A DNA stretch of 64,000 nt, from positions 144,014-208,013 of the forward strand of contig QKYT01000052.1 of assembly GCA_003550305.1 (NCBI GenBank), given 5' to 3'. Source of the stretch: Glomus cerebriforme (taxonomy: Eukaryota; Glomeromycota; Glomeromycetes; Glomerales; Glomeraceae). Made by a program: the position numbers and the translations under genes. Every line of letters begins with the position of its first letter. The stretch's first letter is position 1. Positions 50,057-61,883 of the stretch are shown here, piece by piece. Below the pieces are notes generated by a model. That model worked only from the letters and a program-made list of their open reading frames with translations. It ran no database searches and was not told the origin of the DNA.

Positions 50057-51986
50057 GATTAACGTAATTTGGAATTAATAAATTATATTAAAAATAATTT
50101 ATATAAGATAGGTATATTACCGAGTATTATGTGGTTTGGTTTACGTAGTCATGTAAAATGATTAAAAAAACAGGTGATCTGCTCTAAATGTAGATTAAAT
50201 TTTTGTTTCATCCGTCCCTGATAGTATAACATTTTCATATGCATTATGGTCATAGAGTTTAAAACAATTAAATTTATTGTCTATGCTAACATATTTCCAA
50301 AATAATTACCCAACAATTCCAATCAACGTAGTGACAATATTCAAAATGATGCAAACTTAAATAAAATGTATTATTACAGAATTTCCAAATTCTATTAACA
50401 ATACTTTATATCATTGTGCATATTTAATTATCCTGATTTGAGTTTTCGTGACTAGCTTTAGCATTGACAATTTTGCATGAAGGGAAAGCTTCACAATGGT
50501 TATTCTGAATTTATTACAGCATGAAATAAATATTATAGAGAATGAATTTCAATAGCAATAGGGTGATCTCCTTGTAAACCATTCAATAGCACAAAGGTAT
50601 CTTTAATATATCCTTAGAGTTGATGTTACCGGTTAAGCATTACTATGCTTTACACATTAATTATTTAATGCTAGTATTCAATCAACACTACAGTACATAT
50701 CTGATATTGATAATATTAATAGAAACTTTAAATAGTTCAATATGATTATTAAAAAGTAATTTACACCATAACTATTAAAAATGCAGTGTCATCAAATAAA
50801 TGAAATCCTGTTTTATCATTCCAGAAGAATTTGAGGATTTCAAAGATAATAAATCATTTTTAGTACCAAATTTGTAATAGCCAATATTTATATATTATGT
50901 AGGTAATAAATATTACGAACTTAGATCAATAGAATCTGATGATGATATATTTTGATAAAAGTGTCTAAGATCTTGAACCTGAAATTATTAAGAAAGAAAA
51001 TAAGTTTATGTGAAGACTTATTGTTTATGCAAGACATATATCATTCTAAAGCATAGGATCTAAGAAGAAAAATCACTCAGCTTAGCTCAGCTTAGCAAAC
51101 AAAGTTCTCTTAAGAAATAAAATAACTTTAAAATTGAATGATAATCATTTAGTAATCAAAGTGTTAATGTGACTTTTTTTAATAGATTGTCGAGTTGGAT
51201 CACCGGATCCTCAGTTATATTTTTAACGCCAGCACAGATTCATAATTAAATTTGCAAAAAAAAAAAGTTCGTGTGAATAAATGTCGATTTCGATTTATAC
51301 TGAGATAATTCAGCTGAAAGAAAATTTGCTGATACTATCCTAAATTTATAAATAGTGATCGAAGTTATTTGTCAAAACTGGTAAAGAATTCAGAGAAATG
51401 TTCCAAAGAAATAATTTAGATTTTCTTTTTATATCTTTATTAAAATCTTATCTCTAAAATTTATCATTGGATTAAGATATTGTTTGTGATGGTTAGTGTT
51501 TTATTTGTTATAAATTTATAATTTCATTAAATTCAAATATTTTGTCAACAAAAAACGCTCAGTAAAAAAAAAGGATTTTAATATATCTTTATATTTAAGT
51601 TACGTAAATCAAACTACAATCCAATATACAAGTAATGTCTAAGTGTTGCAATATATTTTCTTGACAATATAAGATAAACAAAGTATATAAGCAAAGTAGG
51701 TTGGTTTCCTCAAAAGTATTTGGAATAGGAATAAGTTTCGACTTAGCACGACGAAAAGCTTACCATAAAAGCATTAGTGTGATTTCTTTCCGATGATATC
51801 ATGACAAGGAGTTGAGAAAATTACTCCCATTTCAAAAAGTATATCATATTTCAATTAGTTTAGATAGGCTCTTAGAGATCATTAAAAATATTCTTTAATA
51901 ATATACAAAAATTTAAGTTATATAAGTTATATTAATAAATACTATACTATAAATATTTATGCTGGAAAAATTTTTGAAAAATACAA
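50057..51986. other. 1.9-kb gene-free region
   Basis: A 3'-3' interval between PUS7 and the peptide transporter. It has short protein-like stretches without sustained frame and a small CTCAGCTTAG tandem at about 51077-51097. No recognisable element. Confidence 0.5.
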
Positions 51987-53958
51987 TTATTTATCTAACA
52001 ATTCAACTTCCTCTTGTTCTTCCTCTTGATCATATTTTTTAAAAGTGAATAACAGCAAGAATCCAGTTACGACAACTAAAATACTAAGTGTAACGTATAA
52101 AATAACAAGATATGGATCTTTTGATAATGGCACAACGCCAAATCCTAATGCTGAACCAAATGCAGTCGTCATCAAATATAAAGCCGTCACTGTAGATTTC
52201 AATTCATCTGGTGCCTTATAAAAAAAAATAAAAAAAAAAAATAAAATTATTTTAAAATCTATATAATAAACAAACATTATCTTTAGTGGTTTGAATTAAT
52301 TAATTACCCTTTCATATGCATAAGTTAGTCCTGTGATACTTGCAAAAACTTTGAATAAAATAATTAATAGATTAGTTAAGTAATATTTGATAAATAAAAC
52401 TTTTAAAATTCAACTAACCTTCTGAAAACCCGATTAAAATATAAGAGGGAGATTGCACCCAAACATTCACATTATTAGGAACAACCTCACCATCGACCAT
52501 ACAACCCGTGGATTCAAAGCATGGACCAGTCTTATAAATAATGTGCTGAACTATCGCAGAATATGCCATTGACAAACCACATAACAGAAATCCAATAAAA
52601 ATGCGCGTGATTGGACGAATTATTATACCAAATCTTTGAAATGCTGGATATCTATATAAAATAATATTAATGAATTCTGTCAACTGTAAAATTAAATAAA
52701 TGCAGAAAACAAATATACTTACATAATTTTATTGGTTAATGGAACGAAAATTATTAAACTAATAGGATTTAAATTCATAACTAAATCATTTGGAAGATCA
52801 CCAACTTGCATAACAGAAGCTTGTGAAACTAAATTATTGGACATTTGTTCATAGCAAAGCCAATAAATTGGGAAAAATATAAATACTCTACAAGCCTCAA
52901 GGCATTTTTTCACTTCATCAACAAATTTATCGTCCCAAGTTATATTATATGTTTTTGATAAATTTGATGGTTTGGCATTGTCAAGATTTCTACCATTCAT
53001 AAAGGCCACTTTAAGAACACGGAAAAATTTTAAAATAGCTGATCCTTGTGGTGGTTTTTTTACGTAATTCTTTCTAAAAACAATAAGAACTCCAATAGCA
53101 CCGAAAAACATAATAAGTGGAACAAGATAAGCCATCCAATATGAATGATATTTTTCAAGATAAGTTGTGAGAATAGGTGAAAGTGATCCAACGTTAATGG
53201 CAAGATAAAACCAGTGAAAAATAGATTGAACTGTTATTTTTGGATCCACAATAACTTTTTTCCCATCACTTAATTTTTTAACATAAGGTTTAGTACGCGT
53301 ATATTGATCAGCCACTAATGGACTAACATTGCATTTGATTCCTCCTGTTCCCAAACCAATAATTATCATGGAGAGTATCAAACCCGGAAAAGCAGCTTTG
53401 GCTTGAATAGCTGCAGGAATCGCTGTTGTTGTTAAAATGGTTAATCCAACCATGTAAACTAGACAAAACATTAATATCGTATTGAATCTTCCAAGATATT
53501 GATCTGCTATAGCTGCACCTATCAAAGGAGTTACATAGCAAAAAAAATGAAAAAAATATCCCAAAGCTGTAGCAGTTTCTTGACCCGCTCCAATAGCTCC
53601 GGGTTGTCCATGTAATTTCGCTGGTGGAGGATATTGTATGTAATTTTGAAATGGTCCTGATACTCCGTAATATGTAAACCTTTCACAAAGTTCACAAAAT
53701 ACAACAAACCATACCACTAAATATTATAAATATTATTAATTATAAAAAAAAATATCATTATATCCCATATCTTATTAATAAATAAAATTTAAAAGAAGTA
53801 ATCAAAATTTTATTTTTACCAGTAGGTAAATGATCGGCAATTCTTGGTAAAGTTTTCCAATCTTGTTGCGTTGGTTGAATTTCATTATCTTCATTAATTG
53901 AACTTATTATTTGAGATTCCTTCTCTGTATTCTGAACTTCAATATTTTGGTCTGCCAT
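51987..53958 (-). CDS. PTR2: proton-coupled di/tripeptide transporter (POT/PTR2 family)
   Basis: Five exons, 53958-53820, 53716-52723, 52651-52419, 52348-52308 and 52214-51987, close to 544 aa. POT signatures are clear: ELCERFTYYG (ExxERFxYYG, proton coupling) in helix 1, GAAIADQYLGRF, GLGTGGIKCNVSPLVADQ, FYLAINVGSLSP, and APDELKSTVTALYLMTTAFGSALG near the end. About twelve membrane helices are expected. The cytosolic N-terminus is acidic and the C-terminus ends in an acidic cluster (DQEEEQEEVELLDK). It imports di- and tripeptides with protons across the plasma membrane. A mycorrhizal fungus would use it for organic nitrogen; that use is inference. Confidence 0.95.
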
Positions 53959-54953
53959 TATATTTTAATCATTTAATAAATTCTAAAAAGAAAAGTTATG
54001 GGATGTTGAATTTATATCGAAATTTCAATTTACAACGATAATCGAGCTGATACTGATTTATAAAGCTAATGTAAAATCTAATTTTAGGAATTTACTTGTG
54101 AACTACAATAAGTTTACGAGAATAAGTCCTTTATTGTTGGATCCGACGCTTATCGGCCATAAATTTCTAAAAGGGTAAACCGTTTTCCTATCTGACTTGG
54201 TTTCTTAATAATTCTATTATAAAGTAGTATTAAAAATTTGGCGATCAATGAAAAAATACACACCTTGTGTAATAATAATCATTCTCCTTTTTGTATAACA
54301 GATTATTAAATTAGTTTATATTATTATTTACCGTTTTCAGAAATGTTGATCATTGTGGATCTAATTATGAATTTCTTCGAAATGAATAGTAATATAGGAA
54401 TAACGTGATAACGGGAACTTCCGACAGCCGTAAACGCCAATTATATCTTTTGGATAATAATTGATTATGTGATAGTGTAGAAATTCTTTTCGGAATACAA
54501 GTAGAGAAATAATATAATATGTCAAGAGAGAAACAGAATCTGCATATTTAGTCAACAATCGATTGATCTGCAATATCTGCAATCAATTACTTACTTCTAT
54601 TCGTGTTTGTGCCTCACGCCATCATCTTCACTGCAAGATTTACAACGGAACTTATTTTGAAAAAGGTCAGATGCTGGCTGTCTTATCAGTGAATATTAAG
54701 TATTGTCTAATCCCAGTTCCATAGCTAGTACAGTATTATGATTGACATTATGCATTTCCTTATTTATCTTTTATTAAATCACTCTATATTTCATATACCG
54801 TATGTACAGTAAGATAATAATTAAAGATTTAATTATAAATTCTTAGTAATCTTCTTATAATAATTGATGAAATTGCAATTTATGAAACATTGTAAAAAAT
54901 GATTAGATAAAACTTATAAAAAAATAAAAGATTAAAAATAATTTTATAAGGGT

Positions 54954-55099
54954 ATTGCTAAACATCGCCTGGGCGATCATCGCATTTACCAGCATTAGGA
55001 TAGAATTTGGGGCAGAATTAAGAATACGAATGTAACTCCGCCCAAAATGCTATCCTAATACTGGTAAAGGCGATGATCGCCCAGGCGATGTTTAGTAAT
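54954..55099. repeat. MITE with 60-bp inverted termini
   Basis: The left arm ATTGCTAAACATCGCCTGGG continues for about 60 bp and is matched by the right arm (ending CCCAGGCGATGTTTAGTAAT) with about five differences; the spacer is about 26 bp. The GC-rich arms contrast with the surrounding AT. There is no coding capacity, so it would depend on a transposase in trans. Confidence 0.85.
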
Positions 55100-56509
55100 T
55101 TTCTTTTAATAATATTTTTTTTTTTGCTATAATGCAAAATAGGAAGTTATTATGAATCACCGGCGGTGATCATCATTGATATCACGTGATTTTTTATATA
55201 AATATTTGTTATTCCCATGTCACGCCCTTCATCATTTTTAATTTTTTCAAGATGTGAAATCCTATTTGTCACATTTATTCGTCATACCTTTAATTTCGAC
55301 CCCAAATGTTAATGCAGGCCAAAATTTCATTTTATTTATTTAACCCAAAAAAGCAAGTTTATTTCTCAGCAAAAATGGAGAATAAATAGCAAACTTCTAA
55401 ATAATAAGTAAATATAAAAGGATATTGCTAAATCTTACTGGCAGTAATTTTTTTTTAAACAGATATATTATACTTTATTAATTACTTTTTATGAAATTAA
55501 ATTTGAAATTAAAAATCAATATTTTAAAATTATAAATAAATTTACTCCTAAAATCTCTTAGCAAGTAATAATTATCATATGCTTAAAATTATACTTTTTA
55601 GTATAATTAATTTAATTATGTCATTATTTCTAATATAATAATTACAGTTTTAAGTTTTAAAAATAATACCATTATATCATAATTAAAGTTATCTGCTGAA
55701 ATTCTACAGGCAAATATCAAAATATTGAAATTAAAACCTGTTAAAATAGTAAAATAGCAAAATAATTTTAATATGTTAAAATTGCCAAAATGTCAAAATT
55801 AGTTTTAATATATTAAAATTGTCATTTTATTAAATTGTGAACCATTTAATGATTGTAAAAGTTTGCAACAACATAGTTCATTATTAGAATTATTTCATCA
55901 AGATGAATCGAATGGTGATAAATTTGTCCTTATGTAATCATTGGATAACTTGTAATAAAATTGCTTAGCAAAACTAAAGAGTTTAGCAAATAGGTGAAAT
56001 GATAAAATGTAGTAATTTAATGAAACTATATTAAAGTCTTATTAAAAGTTAGCAAAACTTAATGAAAGGCAAAATCTGTCAAAACCTATTATAAATGGCA
56101 AAACTGACAAAACTCTAATAAAACTATATTAAATTTATATTAAAATTTTGGCAAAACTAATCATAGAATTTTAAAAAAATTTAAACAAGTAATTTTAATT
56201 ATTCAAACTAATAAATATAGGTAATAAAAAAATCAATAATAATGCTTTGTTAAAAATTAGTACTAAAAAATTTTTAAAAAATTTTATTACTTTTTGATTA
56301 TTTAAAAATCCAAAAAAAACTTATATGGTATATACTGTATAATCAAAAAAGTTTAGTCAAAAGAATCAAAAAAAAAGAATAAATATTCAAATTTCTTTTA
56401 TAATAACAATTTTACAAGCAAAGTTTATTAAATCTGAAGGTTTTTAATTTATAAATAAATAAAAACTAAAAATAAAATATTATTATAAAAATTTTTTTTT
56501 TTTTTTTTT

Positions 56510-56890
56510 TGAAGACGCGCTGTATCATGTTCTTTATTAGGTTTATCAGTAGACTATGTCCGGTAATAATACATAAAGAAAAATAGAACAGAAGTAAAAC
56601 CTCCAATTAAATGGAAAATTCTAACGCGTCGCACTTACGTAGCATGAGTCCTCAGAGTGAGGACTGGAAGCAAGACCTCCTTAGATATTAGTATGCTCTG
56701 ATTCTCCCTTACACCCCAGTGCTACCACCAAATAATAAAAAACCTTTCAATCAGTCCTCCCAAATCTCCCCACAAGACACTTGGGTCTTCTAACTAGTAC
56801 GATTTGTTATAAGATTTACCGGATCTTTTAAAGAGAATTTATAGAAGCCGGCTACTAGTACCAACCTCCAGAAATTATTATTATTTAGTA
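56510..56890. other. unassigned less AT-rich island
   Basis: About 380 bp of higher-complexity sequence after a T run, starting GAAGACGCGCTGTATCATG, with GAGTCCTCAGAGTGAGGACT (an imperfect hairpin) at about 56646 and pyrimidine-rich blocks. No sustained open frame. It is likely a fragment of a mobile or structured element; class unknown. Confidence 0.3.
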
Positions 56891-57489
56891 GGTTTAAGTT
56901 TTGCAAAATAATACTATTTTTATTATTCTTTAATTAATTAATTTTTTTTTAAAATAAAAAAATTTTTAGAAAAAATTTTAAAAGATAATTTTATTGAAAA
57001 TAATAAAAATCATAAAATTAATGAATTTGAATATAAAAAAAAAAAAACAAATACATAGAAAATAAAAAAATTGAAGTTAAATAAAATAAAGATAAAAAAA
57101 ATAGTAAAAATGATAAAAAAAGTAATGAAAGTAAAGAAATAATAAAGGTAAAAAAAAAGTAATAAAGATAAAAAAAGTGATGAAGGTAAAGAAAAAGGTA
57201 GTAAAAATGAAGATAAAAAGAAACTAAAAAATTAAAAATATAAATAAATATAAATATAAAGGTTTTACTAATAAAAATAAAAAATTAGCAATAAAGAAAT
57301 TAAAAAAATATAAGAAATACTAATTATTAGTTTTTTTTTATTATATAATATAATAAATATTAAATATATTGTTATTTATTAGTATATTTTTTTAGATTTT
57401 TCAGATATTTTTTTCAAAGTATATAATAATTTATAAAAGTTATTAATGGTTAGGTTTGCTAGATTGCAGTATGTAAAAATAAAATATTA

Positions 57490-57802
57490 ATGCTAAATTA
57501 GATCCAATTTTCAATTTTTTTTTAATTAGTTAAAATTGAAAATATTAATAATTCATTATTCTGTAATCATAGGAAGATAAAATATAGCTATTAGAATCAT
57601 CTTATTAAGATATATTTAATGGTAACAAAATAGTATTTTTAGTATCAATAAATAAGATTTTAGTTTTTTAACAGGTTTATTATTATTAAATATATCTTAA
57701 TAAAATGATTTCAATAAGTTATGTTTATTATAGAATAATAAATTATTAATGTTTTCCAATTCTAATTAATTAGAAAAAAACTGAAAATTAAAATTATTAT
57801 AT
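57490..57802. repeat. long foldback element (~115-bp arms)
   Basis: The left arm (about 57504-57619, ... ATCTTATTAAGATATATTTAAT) is mirrored by the right arm (about 57687-57800, ATTAAATATATCTTAATAAAAT ...). The arms are imperfect but colinear over more than 100 bp: AATATTAATAATTCATTATTCT pairs with AGAATAATAAATTATTAATGTT. A non-coding, MITE-like foldback 5' of the hAT relic. Confidence 0.6.
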
Positions 57803-58159
57803 GTAAAGTTGCAAAGTATTATAATGAAATATTGTATAATTATAGTAGATCTTGTGAGAATTAGAAATATCAGTAATATTGATGACTAATTAGTAAAAAC
57901 AATGGTATACAATGAGATCAAAGCTTTTTTTCCTAATATTACTGATATAAATTATATAAGAAAATATCTAGAGCCAAAAAAATCTATATTCTATTTATAA
58001 GAATAGGTATAGATAAAATTCAAGCTAATGCAAGTGCAATTATTACCTATTAATCACAAAATGGCAAATCAGTTGGTAATCACATTATAGCAGTAATCTG
58101 CAAAGGGGTAGCATAATTTTGAAAAGCATGATAAATTCATAAACATTTCATATGATCTT

Positions 58160-58455
58160 ATTCAGAAATAAAGCATTGTAATTTTGATTTATCTTTAATT
58201 ATTGAATATTTAAACTTGGAAGAGTTTTGGAAGAAAGTTTCACATAATCATATACCTCTTTTAAGTCAAATTGCTTTAGACTATGTTTGGATATCTATTT
58301 CTTCTTGCAGTGTAGAATGCAGTTTTTCTGTTTATAATAATATTTTGGGCGAAGATAGAGAAAATTTGAGTCAAGATTTCCTTAAAATGCTTAATACTTT
58401 GTATTTTAACCATATGTATGAAATAAATAACATTTTTGAAATTTTTAATTCGTAA
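58160..58455 (+). pseudogene. hAT transposase C-terminal (dimerisation) relic
   Basis: An open stretch ending at 58455 reads ... SLIIEYLNLEEFWKKVSHNH IPLLS ... ALDYVWISISSCSVECSFSVYNNIL. It resembles the hAT_C dimerisation domain: FW...P.L...A..YL.I..SS...E..FS. Sequence upstream (57840-58150) is closed by many stops and shows only scattered similarity, so the transposase is truncated and inactive. A TAATTCTGGCTAGAATTA palindrome follows the stop. Confidence 0.7.
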
Positions 58456-58707
58456 TTCTGGCTAGAATTACAAACTTAAATATTAATTTTAGCCAAAATT
58501 ATGTATTGAAATAAATTAAATTTTTTGGCAAATCGAAAGAACTTCGAATCGAAATAATGGTTTACATAGAAATCTACCCCAGTTCATTACATAGACATAC
58601 AAATCACATGATATCAGTGACGTTTATTAAGAAATGAAATTAACAATTGTGTAACTGGGTAAATCAATAAAAATTCAAATCAAAATCTGTTATTTTTTCA
58701 ATTGAAA

Positions 58708-59115
58708 ATGCTATCCTCTTTAACAAGAACATTTTGTCCAATAACTTTACGAATACAACAAATATTTCCTCCCAATGGATTTTCCTCGATCGGACTTTTA
58801 AATTCTCAAAAGTAAGGATAAAAATTTTGGAAATAAATTTAGAAATAAAGAATATATTATTCCTTTTTCAACTTTTAATTTTTAATTAATAATTAATAAT
58901 TTTCACAAGAAAGTTTGATAAGTCAAATTATACCATCACAAACAACACATATCTTTGGAACTCAAGTTCGGTTTAGAACATATGGAAGAGAATATCAACC
59001 GAGTAATTTAGTAAGAAAACGTAGACATGGGTTTTTAGCAAGATTACGAAGTAAAACTGGAAAAAAAATACTTGCAAGACGACGTATGAAAGGTCGTAAA
59101 TATTTATCACATTGA
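58708..59115 (+). CDS. MRPL34: mitochondrial large-subunit ribosomal protein bL34m
   Basis: Two exons, 58708-58811 and 58914-59115, close to 101 aa. The first about 50 residues are a basic, Ser/Thr-rich mitochondrial presequence ([20 protein letters not shown]). The mature part is the bL34 signature: [20 protein letters not shown], then [23 protein letters not shown] at the end. It binds large-subunit rRNA in the mitoribosome. The acceptor at 58912-58913 (AAAG|T) is chosen because the nearer AG at 58908 breaks the frame. Convergent with SMD2. Confidence 0.92.
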
Positions 59116-59498
59116 TGCAAATATTTTAGATCATGTTGTTCAGGTTTGTTTTTAAATAATTGTAATTTTAAAATATTAACACATGTTGGATAAATTTTAA
59201 TAATTTATAATGATTCTAAATTTGATAAAATAAAGATCAAGATTTCAAACTTTTAAAATAAGTTTATTTTATTATTAAGTACATTTTTTCAGGAAGGATA
59301 TTATTACATTACAAACCCAATACTTGACCATTTTATTCGGAACGCTGTATTCAAAATAAGATCATTGTACGAGATGTTAAACCAATTTTAGTATAGAGAG
59401 AGTATATTATTAAAAAAAAGCTTTTACAATGACTATAACTATATCTTTGAACAAAATGAAAAATTTACGAATATACTTTTTTAAAGAATATAGATACT
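59116..59498. other. 3'-3' intergenic spacer
   Basis: AT-rich sequence between the convergent bL34m and SmD2 genes; nothing recognised. Confidence 0.5.
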
Positions 59499-60149
59499 TT
59501 ATACCGTATTTCTCAGCACTAACCGGGGAAAATAGAAAAGGATTAATTAATATTAAAATTATAAATAAATAATATATTATATATATAAAAAAGATAAAAA
59601 ATTTATAAATTACCAAGTATGACAGAATCTCCGCGCAAAAACATCTTGCTAATAAATCTATCTTTGTTAACCGGCTTGGCCTTCTTACCTTTACCGGCCT
59701 TTGGTGTTTCCGTCCACATCTAGAGATAAAAGTACAAAGATTTTTTTAGAATTTACATATTTATAATTAAATTACATTTTATTAAACTTTATTAACAAAC
59801 CTCTTTAACATTTTCCAATACCATATTACAATGTCGGTCAAATGCCTTAACACGCGCAAGTAACTTTCGATTATTCCTACAGTTTATCAAGATTTGAGTA
59901 TTATTCTTAACAGATTGTTGTAAAACTGATAAAGGACCGGTATTAAATTCATGCTCTTCAAGTTGACGGAGTTCTTCCTCTGTCATTTCTGCTTTTGATT
60001 TTCCTGCTGTAGAACTACAAAATAATGATTTCACAAATTAGATCTAAACTTTAAACCTCCCATTCAATTATCAAAATATTTGAATATTTTAAATACAAGA
60101 AAGAGAACCAAAAAAAAAAAAAAAAGAATTTAAAAAATAGTAACCTCAT
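59499..60149 (-). CDS. SMD2: small nuclear ribonucleoprotein Sm D2
   Basis: Four exons, 60149-60145 (5 nt coding), 60014-59801, 59719-59614 and 59518-59499, close to 114 aa, matching the usual SmD2 length (about 110-118). After [20 protein letters not shown] comes the SmD2-typical [20 protein letters not shown], Sm motif 1 ([29 protein letters not shown] in variant form, with [12 protein letters not shown]) and Sm motif 2 ([13 protein letters not shown]) ending in V. It is a core member of the heptameric Sm ring of spliceosomal snRNPs. The intron-split ATG-AG start is very short but in frame. It is divergent to DAD1 (279 bp). Confidence 0.94.
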
Positions 60150-60428
60150 TTCGTATAACTTTTTGTTTAAAAACTTTTAGAAACACGAAAAAATATTCTT
60201 TCGTGAAAAGATGGTCAGTTGATGATCTATTTACGATTTGTTTCTCACGTGACTTGTGCGTAAATTCCACCCGCATAACTTAAACATACCGAATCAGGTA
60301 TAGTTTACCAATCAACTATAAATTGACTTGGCATCTTTTCATTTGGTACATTTATTTGGTTATAAATATAAATTATAATATAAATTGTTTTTTTAGAAAC
60401 TTCTTTCATCCAACAAATTAAATTAAGC

Positions 60429-60946
60429 ATGGTCGAAAGAATTTCAAGTATTCAAAGTGCAGTAGAAAAATTATGGAAATCATATCAAAAAGAAACTTCA
60501 CAAAGTCTTAAACTCATCGATGCATATTTAGTTTACATTTTATTTTCTGGTGTTTTTCAATTTATATATTGTGTTATAGTAGGAACTTATCCATATAATG
60601 CTTTTCTTTCTGGGTTCATTTCATGCGTTGGATCATTTGTTTTAGCTGGTAAATAATATTTGATTATTTTTTTTTAAGAAAAAAAAATTTAAAAATATGT
60701 TTATCTAATTACTTATTTTTCTTTTTCTTAATAGTAAATTTACGGATACAAACTAATCCAAAAAATAAAAATGAATTTAAAGGAATTTCTCCGGAAAGGT
60801 AATAACAGTAATCGATTTCTATTTTTTTTTTTATGATAGTTAGTTCCTTTTTACATGTTCAAATTTTCTCATTTTTTAGGGCTTTTGCTGATTTTGTCTG
60901 TTGCAATATTCTTCTCCACTTTTTCGTTGTGAATTTTATTGGTTAA
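60429..60946 (+). CDS. OST2: oligosaccharyltransferase subunit DAD1/OST2
   Basis: Three exons, 60429-60648, 60735-60798 and 60880-60946, close to 116 aa, the family length. Three hydrophobic spans are visible: LIDAYLVYILFSGVFQFIYCVIVGTYPYNAFL, GFISCVGSFVLAVNLRIQ and the C-terminal FADFVCCNILLHFFVVNFIG. NLRIQTNPKNKNEF and ISPERAFADF are diagnostic of DAD1. It is a small integral subunit of the ER oligosaccharyltransferase that N-glycosylates proteins. Donor/acceptor phases (1, then 2) fit without adjustment. Confidence 0.96.
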
Positions 60947-61218
60947 AGAAAAATAAAATAAATATTACTGTCATCAGTTAGTCATTTTCAAAGTTAATAA
61001 TCATTTTCATGTTTAGGATTTATTAATTTATTTAATTAATTATCATAATTAAAATTTTATTGGTCTAATTAAAATAGTGAAAATACAAACATGCAAAGTG
61101 AATTATGTAAAGTGAATTAATAATGTACTGTACATATGAAATTTACTAGATGCTCTATGTGATTAATTGTATTATTTTTTTTTATTATAACATTTATTCA
61201 AACTAAAGCTGCGTATAT

Positions 61219-61506
61219 TTATATTGTTTTTTGCAATTCCGCACTCTCAACTCCGGGAATATCTTCTAAACCATTTTTTAATCCTTTTAAATCAATTTCA
61301 TCAGATTTCTTTATACGAATCTGTACAGCATCATCCAAATGACAAACTGGTCCGATATATTCTATTTCGGGAACTCTTTGAGATAATCTTTGAAGGTATA
61401 TTGCTGGAGGTGGTTCTGGTACAGTGTGTGATATTAAATTGATTGCAAAATAATAATAATTTTCAAAATCAGGTTTATGAGGAATGTATTCTTCAATGAC
61501 AGTCAT
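61219..61506 (-). CDS. hypothetical protein, 95 aa
   Basis: A single exon of 95 codons starting MTVIEEYIPH. I do not recognise a family. There is no signal peptide or membrane span. The sequence looks globular, with a YYFAINLISHTVPEPPP segment and a final block (KKSDEIDLKGLKNGLEDIPGVESAEL) that could form a beta-alpha-beta unit like small ACT- or HMA-type folds; that is speculation. G+C is above its flanks and it sits head-to-head with the AN1 gene (377 bp) and convergent with DAD1, consistent with a real gene in this compact block. Confidence 0.6.
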   Translation of the reverse strand: MTVIEEYIPHKPDFENYYYFAINLISHTVPEPPPAIYLQRLSQRVPEIEYIGPVCHLDDAVQIRIKKSDEIDLKGLKNGLEDIPGVESAELQKTI

Positions 61507-61883
61507 GTTTAAAGAAGAAGTTTGTATAAAATTTTAATTTGAAATTTGAAACAACAAGTTGACTTTGTAAATAATAATTTTTGTATCGAATTATATATTC
61601 GAATTATTAAAATATTATCAGTTATTATAATAGAAATTTTATTAGTTTGAAAGGGTATTTTACGGTTGCATTTATATATATTTTTCAAAATGAGTAATAC
61701 TATATAAATAAGTGGATTGGTTGTAACCTTTCCCGTTTTGGATAAGTTTCACAATACTAAATATGAGACTATGAGTTATCATCATTAATAATGGTGCATA
61801 AAAGATTTTCCGCAAAACACCGAACATTCTAGTGGTGGCTTAACCCCAAATTAGGTAGTATATGGTTCGAATTAACATTCGCA
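61507..61883. promoter_or_regulatory. shared upstream region, 95-aa gene / AN1 zinc-finger gene
   Basis: A 377-bp divergent intergenic region; no specific element recognised. Confidence 0.35.

Larger units (their letters stand above)
53959..58159. other. repeat-rich gene-free region
   Basis: No intact gene. It holds a 146-bp MITE (54954-55099), a fragment sharing its ATTGCTAAA end at about 55424, a less AT-rich island (about 56510-56890), Lys-codon-rich AAAAAAGTAATGAAAG degenerate repeats (about 57040-57230) and a foldback (about 57490-57802). The frame at 54361-54582 has no domain. Confidence 0.55.

Noticed and set aside
54361..54582. 73-codon minus-strand frame upstream of the peptide transporter
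   Set aside because: No domain and no link to neighbouring exons.
57040..57230. Lys/Ser/Asn-codon-rich repeat as possible gene
   Set aside because: Interrupted by stops in every frame; best explained as a degenerate A-rich microsatellite.
61860..61880. GGTTCGAATT resembling a tRNA box B
   Set aside because: No matching box A or cloverleaf; it lies directly upstream of the AN1 gene start.
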